The notes: generated by a model from the sequence alone, not told the origin. A stretch of 64,000 bases of DNA from CAYYYA01 sp964487895 (GCA_964487895.1 CAZASM010000001.1:1-64000), one strand, 5' to 3'; positions 7,201-14,612 are shown, counted from the stretch's first letter. Numbers and translations: made by a program.

Positions 7201-8583
7201 ATGAAAAGAGCAAATGCCTCCTTGTTGGGCATAGTAGCCCCGCAAGGCGAAGAGAGGACCTATTGTCTGCTGGCCTCCAAGGAAGTCTCGCAATCAACCT
7301 GTGAGGCGACTCAAGGACAGGAAGGGTGTTTCGGCTGTGCTTCGATCTTCCGCCGGTGTGAATCCTGCAAACTCCGCCTAGTAGCTGTTCCGGCAGTAGG
7401 GCTCTGCTCTAGCTGTCTAATCGAGGCTCTGAAGCGCGAAGAAACCAAGTCAACAGCAGTAATCCCCCAGCGGGTTCACTGCCAGATTGTTGGTAAGGAA
7501 ATCCGGGTCTCGATGTGCGAAGCGACCCAAGGTCAAGAATCCTGTCGCGGATGTACTGCGATTTCTCGCAAGTGTGAAACCTGCAAGAAAAGAGGAGTTC
7601 ACTTTCAGCGATATGGACTCTGTTTGCACTGCACCGTTGAAGAACTTGGTGATGGTTGGCAGCCGTCCCTTGTGTCTGAGGAGGAGAGAAGCCCTATGAA
7701 ACCACAAAGTCCTCGACTCACTATCACACCTGCTAGTAGCGTGCAACGACCCGCTGTTCCTGGCGCAATTGAGCTCAACGGGAGGAATGTTGCTGACTAC
7801 ATGGGGATGTCTGAGCCGGAAGGGGAAGCTCTCGTGGGTTCCATGAAGCAACTCGGAGTTATCAGAGACGGTAATACGGTCTCGAAAAATGAACAGACCG
7901 AGCATCTTCGACCCCCCTTGCTTCAGAGGGTCTGCGATGAGATCATGAATGGTCAAGTCGCCAGCCCCAACAACCTGGCTCATCTTCTGAAGATCAGCGA
8001 ACATGCGGCCGAGCAAATTCTTTCTGTTCTTGAGGAGATCAAGGTCTTATCACCTGTGACTTCTCATAAGACGAGGCGACGACTGGTCGATAGGCAACGG
8101 GGTCGTCAACTCATCAACATGTACCTGATGAGGGCTGCCAGAAAAATGAAAGCAACCCATACAAGGGGCGATAAGGTAATTTCGGGAAAAGAGCAACCTC
8201 TTGGATCCGACATCGCCTATTCAAAGGTGAGAGCTTTCGTTCTGGAAGCACGGACGTCATCTCGAAATACCGTCTGCAGAGAGCTCAAGTTGTCCCGCCA
8301 CGTCGTCAACATGGCTCTGGAGAGACTGGAGCTGGAAGGTATTCTAGGGCCTCCTCCGGGGCCAAGGGATCCTCGGCCAATCTTGGTGAAAGATGGTCGA
8401 CGGCCACCAAGTATCCGCGGTAAGGCAGCCAGCCCCAGTCAGAAGATCCAAAAGCTCCAGCAGCTGATTCGTACCGTGGGCGAAGACACTCCTGTGGGTC
8501 AAATACTCCGCAGCGTCATCGAAGACGTTGAGGAGCTCAAGAGGCTAAAATACAACCTCCACCAGATCACCAGAAAGAGGTGA
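7201..8583 (+). CDS. Duplicated zinc-cluster protein with FtsK-gamma-like winged helices
   Basis: A 460-residue protein; AAGGAG stands about 10 nt before the ATG. The N-terminal 145 residues are a tandem duplication (about 20-73 and 92-144) of a Cys-rich unit sharing the words CEATQGQE, CxGC, RxCExC and GLCxxC, probably zinc-binding. After a linker come helix-turn-helix regions: one about 238-285, and a clearer winged helix about 335-397 whose ending, LELEGILGPPPGPRDPRPI, matches the DNA-reading gamma domain of FtsK (pattern MxxEGIVGPxxGSKPREVLV). The C-terminus is basic and helical. No ATPase or membrane segment is present, so it is not a translocase. It is probably a sequence-specific DNA-binding protein, divergent from the helicase-sigma operon and possibly its regulator. 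Confidence 0.6.
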   Translation: MKRANASLLGIVAPQGEERTYCLLASKEVSQSTCEATQGQEGCFGCASIFRRCESCKLRLVAVPAVGLCSSCLIEALKREETKSTAVIPQRVHCQIVGKEIRVSMCEATQGQESCRGCTAISRKCETCKKRGVHFQRYGLCLHCTVEELGDGWQPSLVSEEERSPMKPQSPRLTITPASSVQRPAVPGAIELNGRNVADYMGMSEPEGEALVGSMKQLGVIRDGNTVSKNEQTEHLRPPLLQRVCDEIMNGQVASPNNLAHLLKISEHAAEQILSVLEEIKVLSPVTSHKTRRRLVDRQRGRQLINMYLMRAARKMKATHTRGDKVISGKEQPLGSDIAYSKVRAFVLEARTSSRNTVCRELKLSRHVVNMALERLELEGILGPPPGPRDPRPILVKDGRRPPSIRGKAASPSQKIQKLQQLIRTVGEDTPVGQILRSVIEDVEELKRLKYNLHQITRKR

Positions 8584-8589
8584 CTGCTT

Positions 8590-8625
8590 AAGCGCCGGAA
8601 AGGGAAACCTTCCGGCGCTTCGATT
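8590..8625 (+). terminator. Intrinsic terminator
   Basis: A stem AAGCGCCGGAA/TTCCGGCGCTT extended by AGG/CCT around a GAAA loop is followed by CGATTTT. It lies 6 nt after the preceding stop. Confidence 0.85.
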
Positions 8626-8638
8626 TTATAAAAAGTTT

Positions 8639-8669
8639 AAGGGGAGGACCACATTGTGGTCCTCCCCTT
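8639..8669. terminator. Bidirectional terminator
   Basis: A perfect 14-bp stem (AAGGGGAGGACCAC with its complement, loop ATT) has T-rich tails on both strands. It serves the convergent parB gene and backs up the + strand terminator just before it. Confidence 0.85.
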
Positions 8670-8697
8670 TAGTTTTTCTTGAAGTCGGTTTTCGACT

Positions 8698-9579
8698 TCA
8701 GTCTGCCGATTCCTCGGCGTCATGATCGTCGACGCCTTCTCCGGTGTCGTCGGGATCCGAGTTGCCAGAGGCCAGAGCTTCCAGCGATTCGTTGATCGCC
8801 TTCTGCACCAAGCCGAGCTGCTTGCCGAGAGTAGCCCGCTTGTTCGCATCCTTGAGGTCCGGATAGTTGAACGAGTCCAGGCCGTCGAAGAGTTTGACCA
8901 GCAGACTGGAAAGCTGGTTGTACGTCGTGCCCGACTTGCTGGAACGACCGCCCTCGCCGCCGGTCTGCCTCATGTGGCGCTGTGCCCGACCACGGAGCTC
9001 ATTGGCCGTCAGGTTGAGCTTGACCGCCTTCTTGGCCCACTCGATCCTCTGCTCATCACCTTCGACTTGCAGAATGACCTTGGCCTGGGACATATTGATG
9101 TGACCTTCTTCGATCTCCTCCTGCACCTCCTGAGGAAGCGACAGAAGGTCGATGCGCTCGCCGATGTACTGGGCATTCTTGCCGACCTTCTGAGCGACCG
9201 CATTACGGTCACCATCCAGACGTTCGGCCAGTCGGTTCAGGGAACGCGCTTCCTCCATCAGGGTAAGATCGTCGCGTTGAACATTCTCGATCAGAGCGAT
9301 TTCCTCGGCCTCGTCGTCGCTGTATTCGCGAACGATGGAGGGAATCGTTTCCTTCTCCGCCAGACGTGAGGCGCGCAGACGGCGTTCGCCCATGATGAGC
9401 TCCCAGCCATCCTCGCCGTTGGGACGAACAACGATGGCCTGGAGGACTCCCTTCTCGCGGATGGAATTGGCGAGATCGTTCAGGGCGTCTTCGTCGAAAT
9501 GTTCGCGCGGCTGGAACCTGTTGGGAATGATCTTCCCGACGGGCAGCTGTACGATCTGTTCCACTCTTTCGGTCGTCAT
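8698..9579 (-). CDS. parB: ParB/Spo0J-family partition protein
   Basis: A 293-residue protein; AGGAG stands 7 nt before the ATG. The N-terminal CTP-binding/nuclease-like ParB fold carries GERRLRAS (about 64-71) and ENVQRDDL (about 98-105), the conserved CTPase boxes. A central helix-turn-helix follows (VAQKVGKNAQYIGERIDLL), and the C-terminal quarter is highly acidic (GVDDHDAEESAD). ParB spreads from centromere-like parS sites and normally works with the ATPase ParA, but no parA lies in the window and the neighbours are not chromosomal-origin genes. It may be a plasmid- or phage-type ParB, or a regulator using the same fold. Confidence 0.9.
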   Translation of the reverse strand: MTTERVEQIVQLPVGKIIPNRFQPREHFDEDALNDLANSIREKGVLQAIVVRPNGEDGWELIMGERRLRASRLAEKETIPSIVREYSDDEAEEIALIENVQRDDLTLMEEARSLNRLAERLDGDRNAVAQKVGKNAQYIGERIDLLSLPQEVQEEIEEGHINMSQAKVILQVEGDEQRIEWAKKAVKLNLTANELRGRAQRHMRQTGGEGGRSSKSGTTYNQLSSLLVKLFDGLDSFNYPDLKDANKRATLGKQLGLVQKAINESLEALASGNSDPDDTGEGVDDHDAEESAD

Positions 9580-9769
9580 GACTATCTCCTGTGGGTAGAC
9601 GGGTGAGGTGGGAAATCAAACTCAGCGACGGTTCGGGTTCATGATTCTCTATACTACTATAGAAACTCGCCCTTTAATGCGAGAGTTAATACTTTCATTA
9701 CAAGGTACGGAGTTGAAAAAAATTACCAAATATTAATTAGTCTGTCAAGAGCAGCTATTTTCCTTACCC
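9580..9769. other. parB-hup divergent intergenic region
   Basis: About 190 bases without a gene. They contain an inverted repeat TCTATA-CTAC-TATAGA (9648-9663) next to a hairpin CTCGC/GCGAG (9666-9684). These could be an operator and leader structure for the leftward parB transcript. No clear -35/-10 pair for parB was found. Confidence 0.35.
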
Positions 9770-9798
9770 TTGACAACCGTCGAAATAAATAGTAATTT
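9770..9798 (+). promoter_or_regulatory. Promoter of the HU-like gene
   Basis: TTGACA (9770-9775), 17-nt spacer, TAATTT (9793-9798). The leader to the ATG at 9879 is about 75 nt. Confidence 0.55.
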
Positions 9799-9878
9799 TG
9801 TTCAACTTGAAGTCCTTTTGGCAAAATGTATATAAACCGGCTGTTATAGGCCTTATCTCACCAAGGGAGGTTGGAACG

Positions 9879-10226
9879 ATGAAAGCTCAAGATTTGGTCG
9901 ACAGCTTCTGGACCCGGATCGCCATGGGAGACGGTATCAAAGGTCACGGCAAGAAGGGACGTCTGCCGATTTCCCGAAACCAGGCTCGGATGATTCTGGA
10001 CGCGGCTTTTCTCACCATCGGGGAAGCACTCGAAGAAGGTCAGGAGGTACCGATTCCGAGATTCGGCAAGTTCACCGTGAAGCAGTATCCGGAAGGATCT
10101 ACCATCCGCATTCCTCAGACTGGTGCAGTCGTGCCTCGTTCAGCGGACAAGATGAAGCAAGTCAAGTTCAAGCCTTCCAAGGTTCTGAATCAGCGCGTCA
10201 ACCTTTCATCCGTCGAACAAGACTGA
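9879..10226 (+). CDS. HU/IHF-family DNA-bending protein
   Basis: A 115-residue nucleoid protein. The start is MKAQDLVDSFW because AAGGGAGG lies about 8 nt upstream. The HU core is visible: helical N-terminus, then EVPIPRFGKFTVKQYPEG (the beta-saddle), the intercalating arm region with IRIPQTGAVVP, and the closing VKFKPSKVLNQRV helix. An insert-like basic stretch (GHGKKGRLP) near residues 22-30 is unlike canonical 90-residue HU, making it about 25 residues longer. It presumably compacts or bends DNA and may cooperate with the adjacent ParB. Confidence 0.9.
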   Translation: MKAQDLVDSFWTRIAMGDGIKGHGKKGRLPISRNQARMILDAAFLTIGEALEEGQEVPIPRFGKFTVKQYPEGSTIRIPQTGAVVPRSADKMKQVKFKPSKVLNQRVNLSSVEQD

Positions 10227-10244
10227 TATCGGTTGTTCCATATT

Positions 10245-10287
10245 GGACCTGCTGTCTGTGTCTCCAAACCCTAGACACAGGAGGTCC
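10245..10287 (+). promoter_or_regulatory. Hairpin sequestering a Shine-Dalgarno
   Basis: GGACCT (10245-10250) pairs with AGGTCC (10282-10287) and TGTGTCT (10257-10263) with AGACACA (10273-10279), around a 9-nt loop. The downstream gene's ribosome site AGGAGG (10279-10284) is locked inside the stem, suggesting translational control or coupling to hup translation just upstream. Confidence 0.5.
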
Positions 10288-10292
10288 ACTGT

Positions 10293-10658
10293 ATGGAAAC
10301 GCTCGTGGCTTATCTCACCGACTTGCTGTACGAGATCGATCCTCATCAGGGGCTCTATCAAGAGAAGAGAGTTGTAATCTCTTATCGAGATGGAGAGTCA
10401 CTACAGCCGTTGTATCTCTACGACGACGGTCGCAATGACTCCGTGAAGATCGAGTTCCGGCCACATCTCGTCGTTGAAGGCGCTCGACTCGGTCCCGAGA
10501 AGATCGCTCAACATGTGAGAGTGGAAATCCCGCTCGACGATATCATGAGTGTCTTGATCAAAGGCCGCATGGATATCGACTTCGACGAGGAGTACGAAAC
10601 GACTCGTTGGCTCCGGAATGCCCGCGGCCAGTTGGAGCGCTTCCACGAAGAAGCGTAA
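10293..10658 (+). CDS. Hypothetical acidic protein
   Basis: A 121-residue soluble protein starting METLVAYLTDLLYEI, with AGGAGG 8 nt upstream. It has alternating beta-like stretches (RVVISYRDG, LYLYDDG, VKIEFRPHLVV) and an acidic middle and C-terminus (DIDFDEEYETT); no membrane segment, Cys or known motif. It follows the HU-like gene by 66 nt, shares its strand and probably its transcript, and ends at a strong terminator. Function unknown. Confidence 0.65.
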   Translation: METLVAYLTDLLYEIDPHQGLYQEKRVVISYRDGESLQPLYLYDDGRNDSVKIEFRPHLVVEGARLGPEKIAQHVRVEIPLDDIMSVLIKGRMDIDFDEEYETTRWLRNARGQLERFHEEA

Positions 10659-10665
10659 ACCGAAC

Positions 10666-10701
10666 ATCAGACCAGTGCCCTTCGGCTGGTCTGATTTTTT
10701 A
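10666..10701 (+). terminator. Intrinsic terminator
   Basis: ATCAGACCAG (10666-10675) pairs with CTGGTCTGAT (10686-10695), followed by a T run to 10700. It ends the hup unit. Confidence 0.9.
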
Positions 10702-10759
10702 TAATTAATAAGAGCCTACTCAACATAAATGTTTTTCGGCCCTTGGACGGGATAGATAT

Positions 10760-11002
10760 TCACCGTGTTGGTGAAAAGATAGTATCCCCTGGTGCAGTCG
10801 AGGAAATTTTGTTTATAAGGAACTTTCTGCCGCAGTGGCTGCACTTGACGTCATCCGTCAGACTGACCTGGATTGCGAACGCCCCTCTACCCCTTACAAG
10901 TCTGTTGGCTGTCACGGTGATCCTAACTTTCCCTTTACAGTCCTGCGAGGTTGCAGAACCTGGGCAAGGGAATTTCATCGTTTTTTCCCCGAGATGAATC
11001 AT
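10760..11002 (-). CDS. Small zinc-ribbon-like protein
   Basis: An 80-residue protein starting MIHLGEKTMKFPC, chosen because AAAGGAGG (11009-11016) stands 6 nt upstream. Two Cys pairs (CPGSATSQDC and CSHC) are about 40 residues apart, separated by basic beta-like sequence. This suggests a single zinc ribbon of the nucleic-acid-binding or MJ0042-like kind. It is transcribed leftward, towards the terminator of the hup unit, from a predicted promoter at 11067-11095. It is the last gene of the SD-led left block. Confidence 0.55.
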   Translation of the reverse strand: MIHLGEKTMKFPCPGSATSQDCKGKVRITVTANRLVRGRGAFAIQVSLTDDVKCSHCGRKFLINKISSTAPGDTIFSPTR

Positions 11003-11066
11003 CAGAAACCTCCTTTGGGACATGGTCGCAAATTTCGAAAAAAGATCTGTGAGAAGAATAGTAATG

Positions 11067-11095
11067 TTAATAGTCTTTCTCTGGGGTATAATCAA
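11067..11095 (-). promoter_or_regulatory. Promoter, leftward
   Basis: On the minus strand TTGATT (11090-11095) and TATTAA (11067-11072) are separated by 17 nt, upstream of the small zinc-ribbon gene. Confidence 0.45.
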
Positions 11096-11154
11096 ATATA
11101 GATAAAAACCTTCCATATGTCAAAAGCTGACCTTAAATGCGACAACTCTTAAAA

Positions 11155-11676
11155 CTAAAAAGGAAGCTGGTTTTTATAAGCATCCCAAATAGACAGAAGA
11201 GAATGGGAAAATGTGTCTTTACGCTCTAACTCCTTTTCTAATTGTTCGCGTGTAAATAATTTCAAGGACTGGATATCTTCTGTATTGAAGTTAGGTGTGT
11301 CAGGATAGGTAACGCAATAAGTCGTTAACAATCGTTGCGCCCCGTTAGGAAATCTTGCCATTATCTGACCTAAAAGATCCACCTTCTTAGTTTCAATACT
11401 CAATTCCTTTCGTAAAACTCTCAAGGCTGCTTCTTCTGAAGATTCTCCTAATCTTTTAATAGTAGCTGCTGTAGTGCCTAACTTGCCAGCATACAAATTA
11501 GGTAAATCTTTACGTTCTGGGATTAGAGAAAGAAAGAGTTCTTTTGTAGGACTAAAAACAAAAATATGTACAACAGAGAAGATGTCATTTAGCTTATCTA
11601 TATCCCTACGAGCCTTTGATCCAACTACTTGACCAGAAGTATTTAATAATTCAACAGGGAAATCAGAATGATTCAT
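11155..11676 (-). CDS. NUDIX hydrolase
   Basis: A 173-residue protein. The Nudix box is visible in the middle (GTTAATIKRLGESSEEAALR followed by KELSI), matching Gx5Ex7REUxEExGU with some departures; the first Gly belongs to GKLGTTAATI. The N-terminus (PVELLNTSGQVVGSKARRDI) resembles the isopentenyl-diphosphate isomerase/Nudix branch. Such enzymes cleave nucleoside or isoprenoid diphosphates; the substrate here is unknown. It lies 9 nt downstream of the GDPD gene and is probably co-transcribed. Confidence 0.8.
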   Translation of the reverse strand: MNHSDFPVELLNTSGQVVGSKARRDIDKLNDIFSVVHIFVFSPTKELFLSLIPERKDLPNLYAGKLGTTAATIKRLGESSEEAALRVLRKELSIETKKVDLLGQIMARFPNGAQRLLTTYCVTYPDTPNFNTEDIQSLKLFTREQLEKELERKDTFSHSLLSIWDAYKNQLPF

Positions 11677-11685
11677 AGGTATGTA

Positions 11686-12363
11686 TTAGATTCTATCCGG
11701 AAAATTCGAAAATATACCATCAACTCCCAAAGCCTTTACTCTCTCGATATCGTCTCGTTCATTTACCGTCCAGACAAATACCTTCATCCCACGAGTGTGG
11801 GCATCGAGGACAAATTCTCGATTGATAAACTCAATACAGAGATTGACGGAGTAGGCCTGCACCTTTTCCGCGAAGGCGGCATAGCCAATAGGAATACCGG
11901 TAATCAGAGCGCCTATTTTAAATTCTGGATCAAGTTCTTTCATAGTCTGAAGTTCGTAATGATTGAAGGAAGAAATAATAAAGTCATCATGAGACCAGCC
12001 CTTGGTATCTATATAGTCCTTTAATAATGCTAGGACTGGCCGAGCAGTACCCGCTCCTTTCAGCTCGACATTAATCTTCACCTGACGATTGATGAGATCT
12101 AAGACCTCATTCAAAGTAGGGATTATTTCTCCCTTGCCGGCGTCTAACTTTCTCAGCTCTTCAAACGTCATTTCGACAGTATAGCCATGACCATTGGTTG
12201 TGCGGTCTATCTTATCATCATGGATAACTACGAGTTCACCGCTTTTACAACTGTAAACATCAAGCTCGACCATATCAACCTTCAGCTCTAAAGCTTTAGC
12301 AAAAGACCTACTGGTGTTCTCGGGTTCGTATCCCATAGCTCCGCGGTGTCCGATTTTAATCAT
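11686..12363 (-). CDS. Glycerophosphodiester phosphodiesterase family protein
   Basis: A 225-residue TIM-barrel phosphodiesterase of the UgpQ/GDPD type. The catalytic motifs HRG (6-8) with PENT downstream, ELDVY and HDD are all present, and length is typical of a cytoplasmic single-domain enzyme. It hydrolyses glycerophosphodiesters to glycerol-3-phosphate and an alcohol, a way to scavenge lipid head groups from other cells. No signal peptide. It sits 5 nt from the EamA-like gene on the same strand. Confidence 0.9.
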   Translation of the reverse strand: MIKIGHRGAMGYEPENTSRSFAKALELKVDMVELDVYSCKSGELVVIHDDKIDRTTNGHGYTVEMTFEELRKLDAGKGEIIPTLNEVLDLINRQVKINVELKGAGTARPVLALLKDYIDTKGWSHDDFIISSFNHYELQTMKELDPEFKIGALITGIPIGYAAFAEKVQAYSVNLCIEFINREFVLDAHTRGMKVFVWTVNERDDIERVKALGVDGIFSNFPDRI

Positions 12364-12368
12364 GGCAG

Positions 12369-12803
12369 TTATCTATTAAAATAATAAATGACGAACACTC
12401 CGATAAAGATCAGCGCTCCGCCAATAGCGGTTGGAGCGTTGAGCTGGTTCTCTTTAAATAATAAGTAAGCGAACAGAGCTATAAAGATCGGGTAGGAGAT
12501 TTCAATTAGACCGGCTAAGGTAGCGCTCTTGGCAGTAATAGAGAACCCGATGAGTAACTCGGCTACAATGAGGGTAATAGTTGATGCTATGATCAAAAAG
12601 AGTACTCTACGGGAGCTGGTGATGATGGTTAAGTCTTGTTGCAAAAAATGACCGCCTGTGGCAATTAACAACATAACAATTCCAGTCATGATAGTAGTTA
12701 GTGCTAACGTGGTGACTACGGAGATATTCTTAAACACCTGCTCGTTAATGACATAGTTAAGTCCCCACATCAGGGAAGCGCCAAGGGCAAAGATGATCCA
12801 CAT
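12369..12803 (-). CDS. EamA/DMT-family transporter, half-size
   Basis: A 144-residue protein with four or five hydrophobic helices and a single EamA repeat; full-length members have two repeats and ten helices. Half-size members act as dimers, like small multidrug resistance proteins. The substrate cannot be told. The ATG lies 5 nt after a TATAGT box (12809-12814), suggesting a leaderless mRNA, and that box overlaps the stop of the upstream gene. Confidence 0.8.
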   Translation of the reverse strand: MWIIFALGASLMWGLNYVINEQVFKNISVVTTLALTTIMTGIVMLLIATGGHFLQQDLTIITSSRRVLFLIIASTITLIVAELLIGFSITAKSATLAGLIEISYPIFIALFAYLLFKENQLNAPTAIGGALIFIGVFVIYYFNR

Positions 12804-12808
12804 ACGAT

Positions 12809-12814
12809 ACTATA
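12809..12814 (-). promoter_or_regulatory. -10 box (TATAGT) of EamA-like gene
   Basis: TATAGT on the minus strand ends 5 nt before the ATG at 12803. Confidence 0.4.
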
Positions 12815-13478
12815 ATTTATTGGTTAGGGTAATAGCCTTTTCGTTTGCCCGCGAACGTATATAGCGTTGTCGTTTGGTATCATAGGCGTAAACGCCGAAT
12901 ATGAGATGGTCGACAGGGAAGGAGTAGTTATTAAAAGTAGCTAGTGACGTCATAATAGTTTTTGCCTTTCTTTGTTCTTTCGCATCCAAGACGCCCAGCG
13001 TAATATGGGGGTTAAAGTTTCGCAGCACCCGACTATAGCCATACTTCTTAACATATTTCTTTTCTAATACTGTGAAATAATCCTTCTGCATCAACCTATC
13101 TTTATCTTTACTGCGTATTAATCCTTTACGCCAAGGATTGATAGCAGTGATTAACTCTCGATGGAGATTCATCAAACCAGAGGTCTTTTTTATTTTTTGG
13201 CAGAGATAGAGATAGTTTTGATTATGGGCTAAAGTAGATACATTAACAGCACCTAGCTGTACTTTGATAGACTTTAGTTTTATACGCTTTACAGCTGTTA
13301 TCATTGCATTCATATTGGTTCTCGGCACACGAGCGATATGAAGCGTAATATGGGGATCAAAGGTATAATTTTCATACGGCTTGCAAAGCTTGGAAGCTTT
13401 TCTTAAAGTGGTTGTAATACCCCGAGGAAGCTCTAGATGAACACCAATAATGATTTCTATCTGTTTGGTCTCTTTCAT
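12810..13478 (-). CDS. 2H phosphoesterase (2'-5' RNA ligase-like)
   Basis: A 222-residue protein with the two diagnostic H-x-T motifs of the 2H superfamily: HITLHI (His43) and HITLGV (His158), 115 residues apart as expected for the duplicated fold. Members open or form 2',3'-cyclic or 2'-5' phosphodiester bonds in RNA or small nucleotides. The sequence between is Lys/Arg-rich, consistent with RNA binding. The ATG is 6 nt from a TATACT box, implying a leaderless mRNA. A hairpin-repeat element separates it from the hydrolase upstream. Confidence 0.75.
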   Translation of the reverse strand: MKETKQIEIIIGVHLELPRGITTTLRKASKLCKPYENYTFDPHITLHIARVPRTNMNAMITAVKRIKLKSIKVQLGAVNVSTLAHNQNYLYLCQKIKKTSGLMNLHRELITAINPWRKGLIRSKDKDRLMQKDYFTVLEKKYVKKYGYSRVLRNFNPHITLGVLDAKEQRKAKTIMTSLATFNNYSFPVDHLIFGVYAYDTKRQRYIRSRANEKAITLTNKL

Positions 13479-13484
13479 ATAGGA

Positions 13485-13490
13485 AGTATA
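13485..13490 (-). promoter_or_regulatory. -10 box (TATACT) of 2H gene
   Basis: TATACT on the minus strand, 6 nt before the ATG at 13478. Confidence 0.5.
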
Positions 13491-13503
13491 GCGAATATGA
13501 CTA

Positions 13504-13559
13504 CAAAAAAACAGCGATTGTAATCCTGTATTTTTGAGGCCTTTGACCCGGATGGGTCG
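13504..13559 (-). repeat. Terminator-repeat element, copy 2
   Basis: Begins 1 nt after the hydrolase stop. On the minus strand it reads a GACCC-ATCC-GGGTC hairpin, a linker, then ACAG-GAT-loop-ATC-G-CTGT and seven T, an intrinsic terminator. The same element lies at 14448-14505, with compensating changes in the second stem (GTTC/GAAC there). Confidence 0.75.
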
Positions 13560-13560
13560 G

Positions 13561-14433
13561 CTATTTAGTATGTTTTTGAATAAAATTAGAAACCATTTTT
13601 GTTACCTTTTTTTCGCAACCCTCAAAGTCATGGTTACAGTTTTTTAGCTGATACACTTCAGTACGATGATTCTCTTTCTTCATAAGCCTCAGAGCCTCTA
13701 CCGGTGGAATAGCAGTATACTCTGCCTTATCACCAATTAAGGCCAGGATCGGAATAGCTATCTTTTTGTACATAGTCAAATGACCCTCGTGAAACGGTAG
13801 AGCTTTATTTATCTCTGAACTTGAGGTTAAAAAGTTAATCATCGATTTAGCACTCTTGGGCATAATACCAGCATAGGAATCCCGAGCAAGAAAAACATCA
13901 CCTTTACCTGCCCGTACCAATGATTTTGATTCTTTCAATAAGGCCTGTACACGTTTTTCATCCTTCTTCGAAGGTTTATAATTATCTCCATAGATATGAT
14001 AGCCTGTACTTGAAGCTGGGGCTAATAAAATAATGGCGTCAATCTTTTTTCGGTACTTACCTCTGTTTAGATAATATACAATCTTTTCAGTACCTAAACT
14101 ATGGCCCGAAAAGATTATTTTCTTATAACCCTTATTAATGACGAATTTAATCCAAGCGTCAAAATCCTTCAAACAATCTTCGAATAGCTCGGTTGCCGCT
14201 CCTGAGCCCTGATAAGCATCATAGACTCCGGCACCACGATTATTAAAAGATAATAAAGAAATTCCACTCTCAAGGAGATTGGGGGCTAAAATATCGATAA
14301 AGTATTCTTCGAAGAAATTACTGCCGGTACCATGAGTATGAATAAATATCGTTTTAGATGACTTAGACTCTAATAAAAGGCCATATAACCATAGATGATC
14401 ACTTGTCTCTACTTGAGCTATTGGATATTGCAT
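13561..14433 (-). CDS. Alpha/beta hydrolase
   Basis: A 290-residue cytoplasmic serine hydrolase of the prolyl-oligopeptidase/serine aminopeptidase-like group. The oxyanion region HTHGTGSN follows the first strands; the nucleophile elbow is SGHSLG (Ser112); the acid is likely Asp in LIGDKAEY, and the base His in NCNHDFEG. I chose ATG (MQYPIAQVET) over a TTG two codons upstream because TATACT (14441-14446) ends 7 nt before it. The gene is bracketed by two copies of a terminator-repeat and lies next to tRNA-Asp, so it may have arrived as a cassette. Substrate unknown. Confidence 0.8.
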   Translation of the reverse strand: MQYPIAQVETSDHLWLYGLLLESKSSKTIFIHTHGTGSNFFEEYFIDILAPNLLESGISLLSFNNRGAGVYDAYQGSGAATELFEDCLKDFDAWIKFVINKGYKKIIFSGHSLGTEKIVYYLNRGKYRKKIDAIILLAPASSTGYHIYGDNYKPSKKDEKRVQALLKESKSLVRAGKGDVFLARDSYAGIMPKSAKSMINFLTSSSEINKALPFHEGHLTMYKKIAIPILALIGDKAEYTAIPPVEALRLMKKENHRTEVYQLKNCNHDFEGCEKKVTKMVSNFIQKHTK

Positions 14434-14440
14434 ATTCAAA

Positions 14441-14446
14441 AGTATA
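14441..14446 (-). promoter_or_regulatory. -10 box (TATACT) of hydrolase gene
   Basis: TATACT on the minus strand, 7 nt before the ATG at 14433, immediately after the T run of the upstream terminator element. Confidence 0.5.
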
Positions 14447-14447
14447 A

Positions 14448-14505
14448 CAAAAAAACAGCGTTCTAAGAACCTGTGCTTTTGAGGGATTTTGACCCGGATG
14501 GGTCG
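14448..14505 (-). repeat. Terminator-repeat element, copy 1
   Basis: Downstream of tRNA-Asp. It has the same order as the 13504 copy: GACCC-ATCC-GGGTC hairpin, linker with CCTCAAAA, then ACAG-GTTC-TTA-GAAC-G-CTGT and seven T. It probably terminates the tRNA transcript. Confidence 0.75.
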
Positions 14506-14514
14506 CGTCCCATG

Positions 14515-14591
14515 TGGCGGACCGGACGAGACTCGAACTCGCGACCTCTTCCGTGACAGGGAAGCGTTCTAACCAACTGAACTACCGGTCC
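14515..14591 (-). tRNA. tRNA-Asp (GTC)
   Basis: Cloverleaf on the minus strand: acceptor GGACCGG/CCGGTCC, D arm with AGTTGGTTAGA, anticodon stem CTTCC/GGAAG around CTGTCAC (anticodon GTC), T arm with GTTCGAGTC, discriminator G. The CCA end is encoded (14515-14517). No intron. Confidence 0.97.
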
Positions 14592-14612
14592 ATGGTAGAT
14601 TTATGCCATGCC

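Noticed and set aside
13504..14505. Integron attC sites around the hydrolase
   Set aside because: The repeats lack RYYYAAC/GTTRRRY core sites; their structure is hairpin plus terminator, and no integrase is near.
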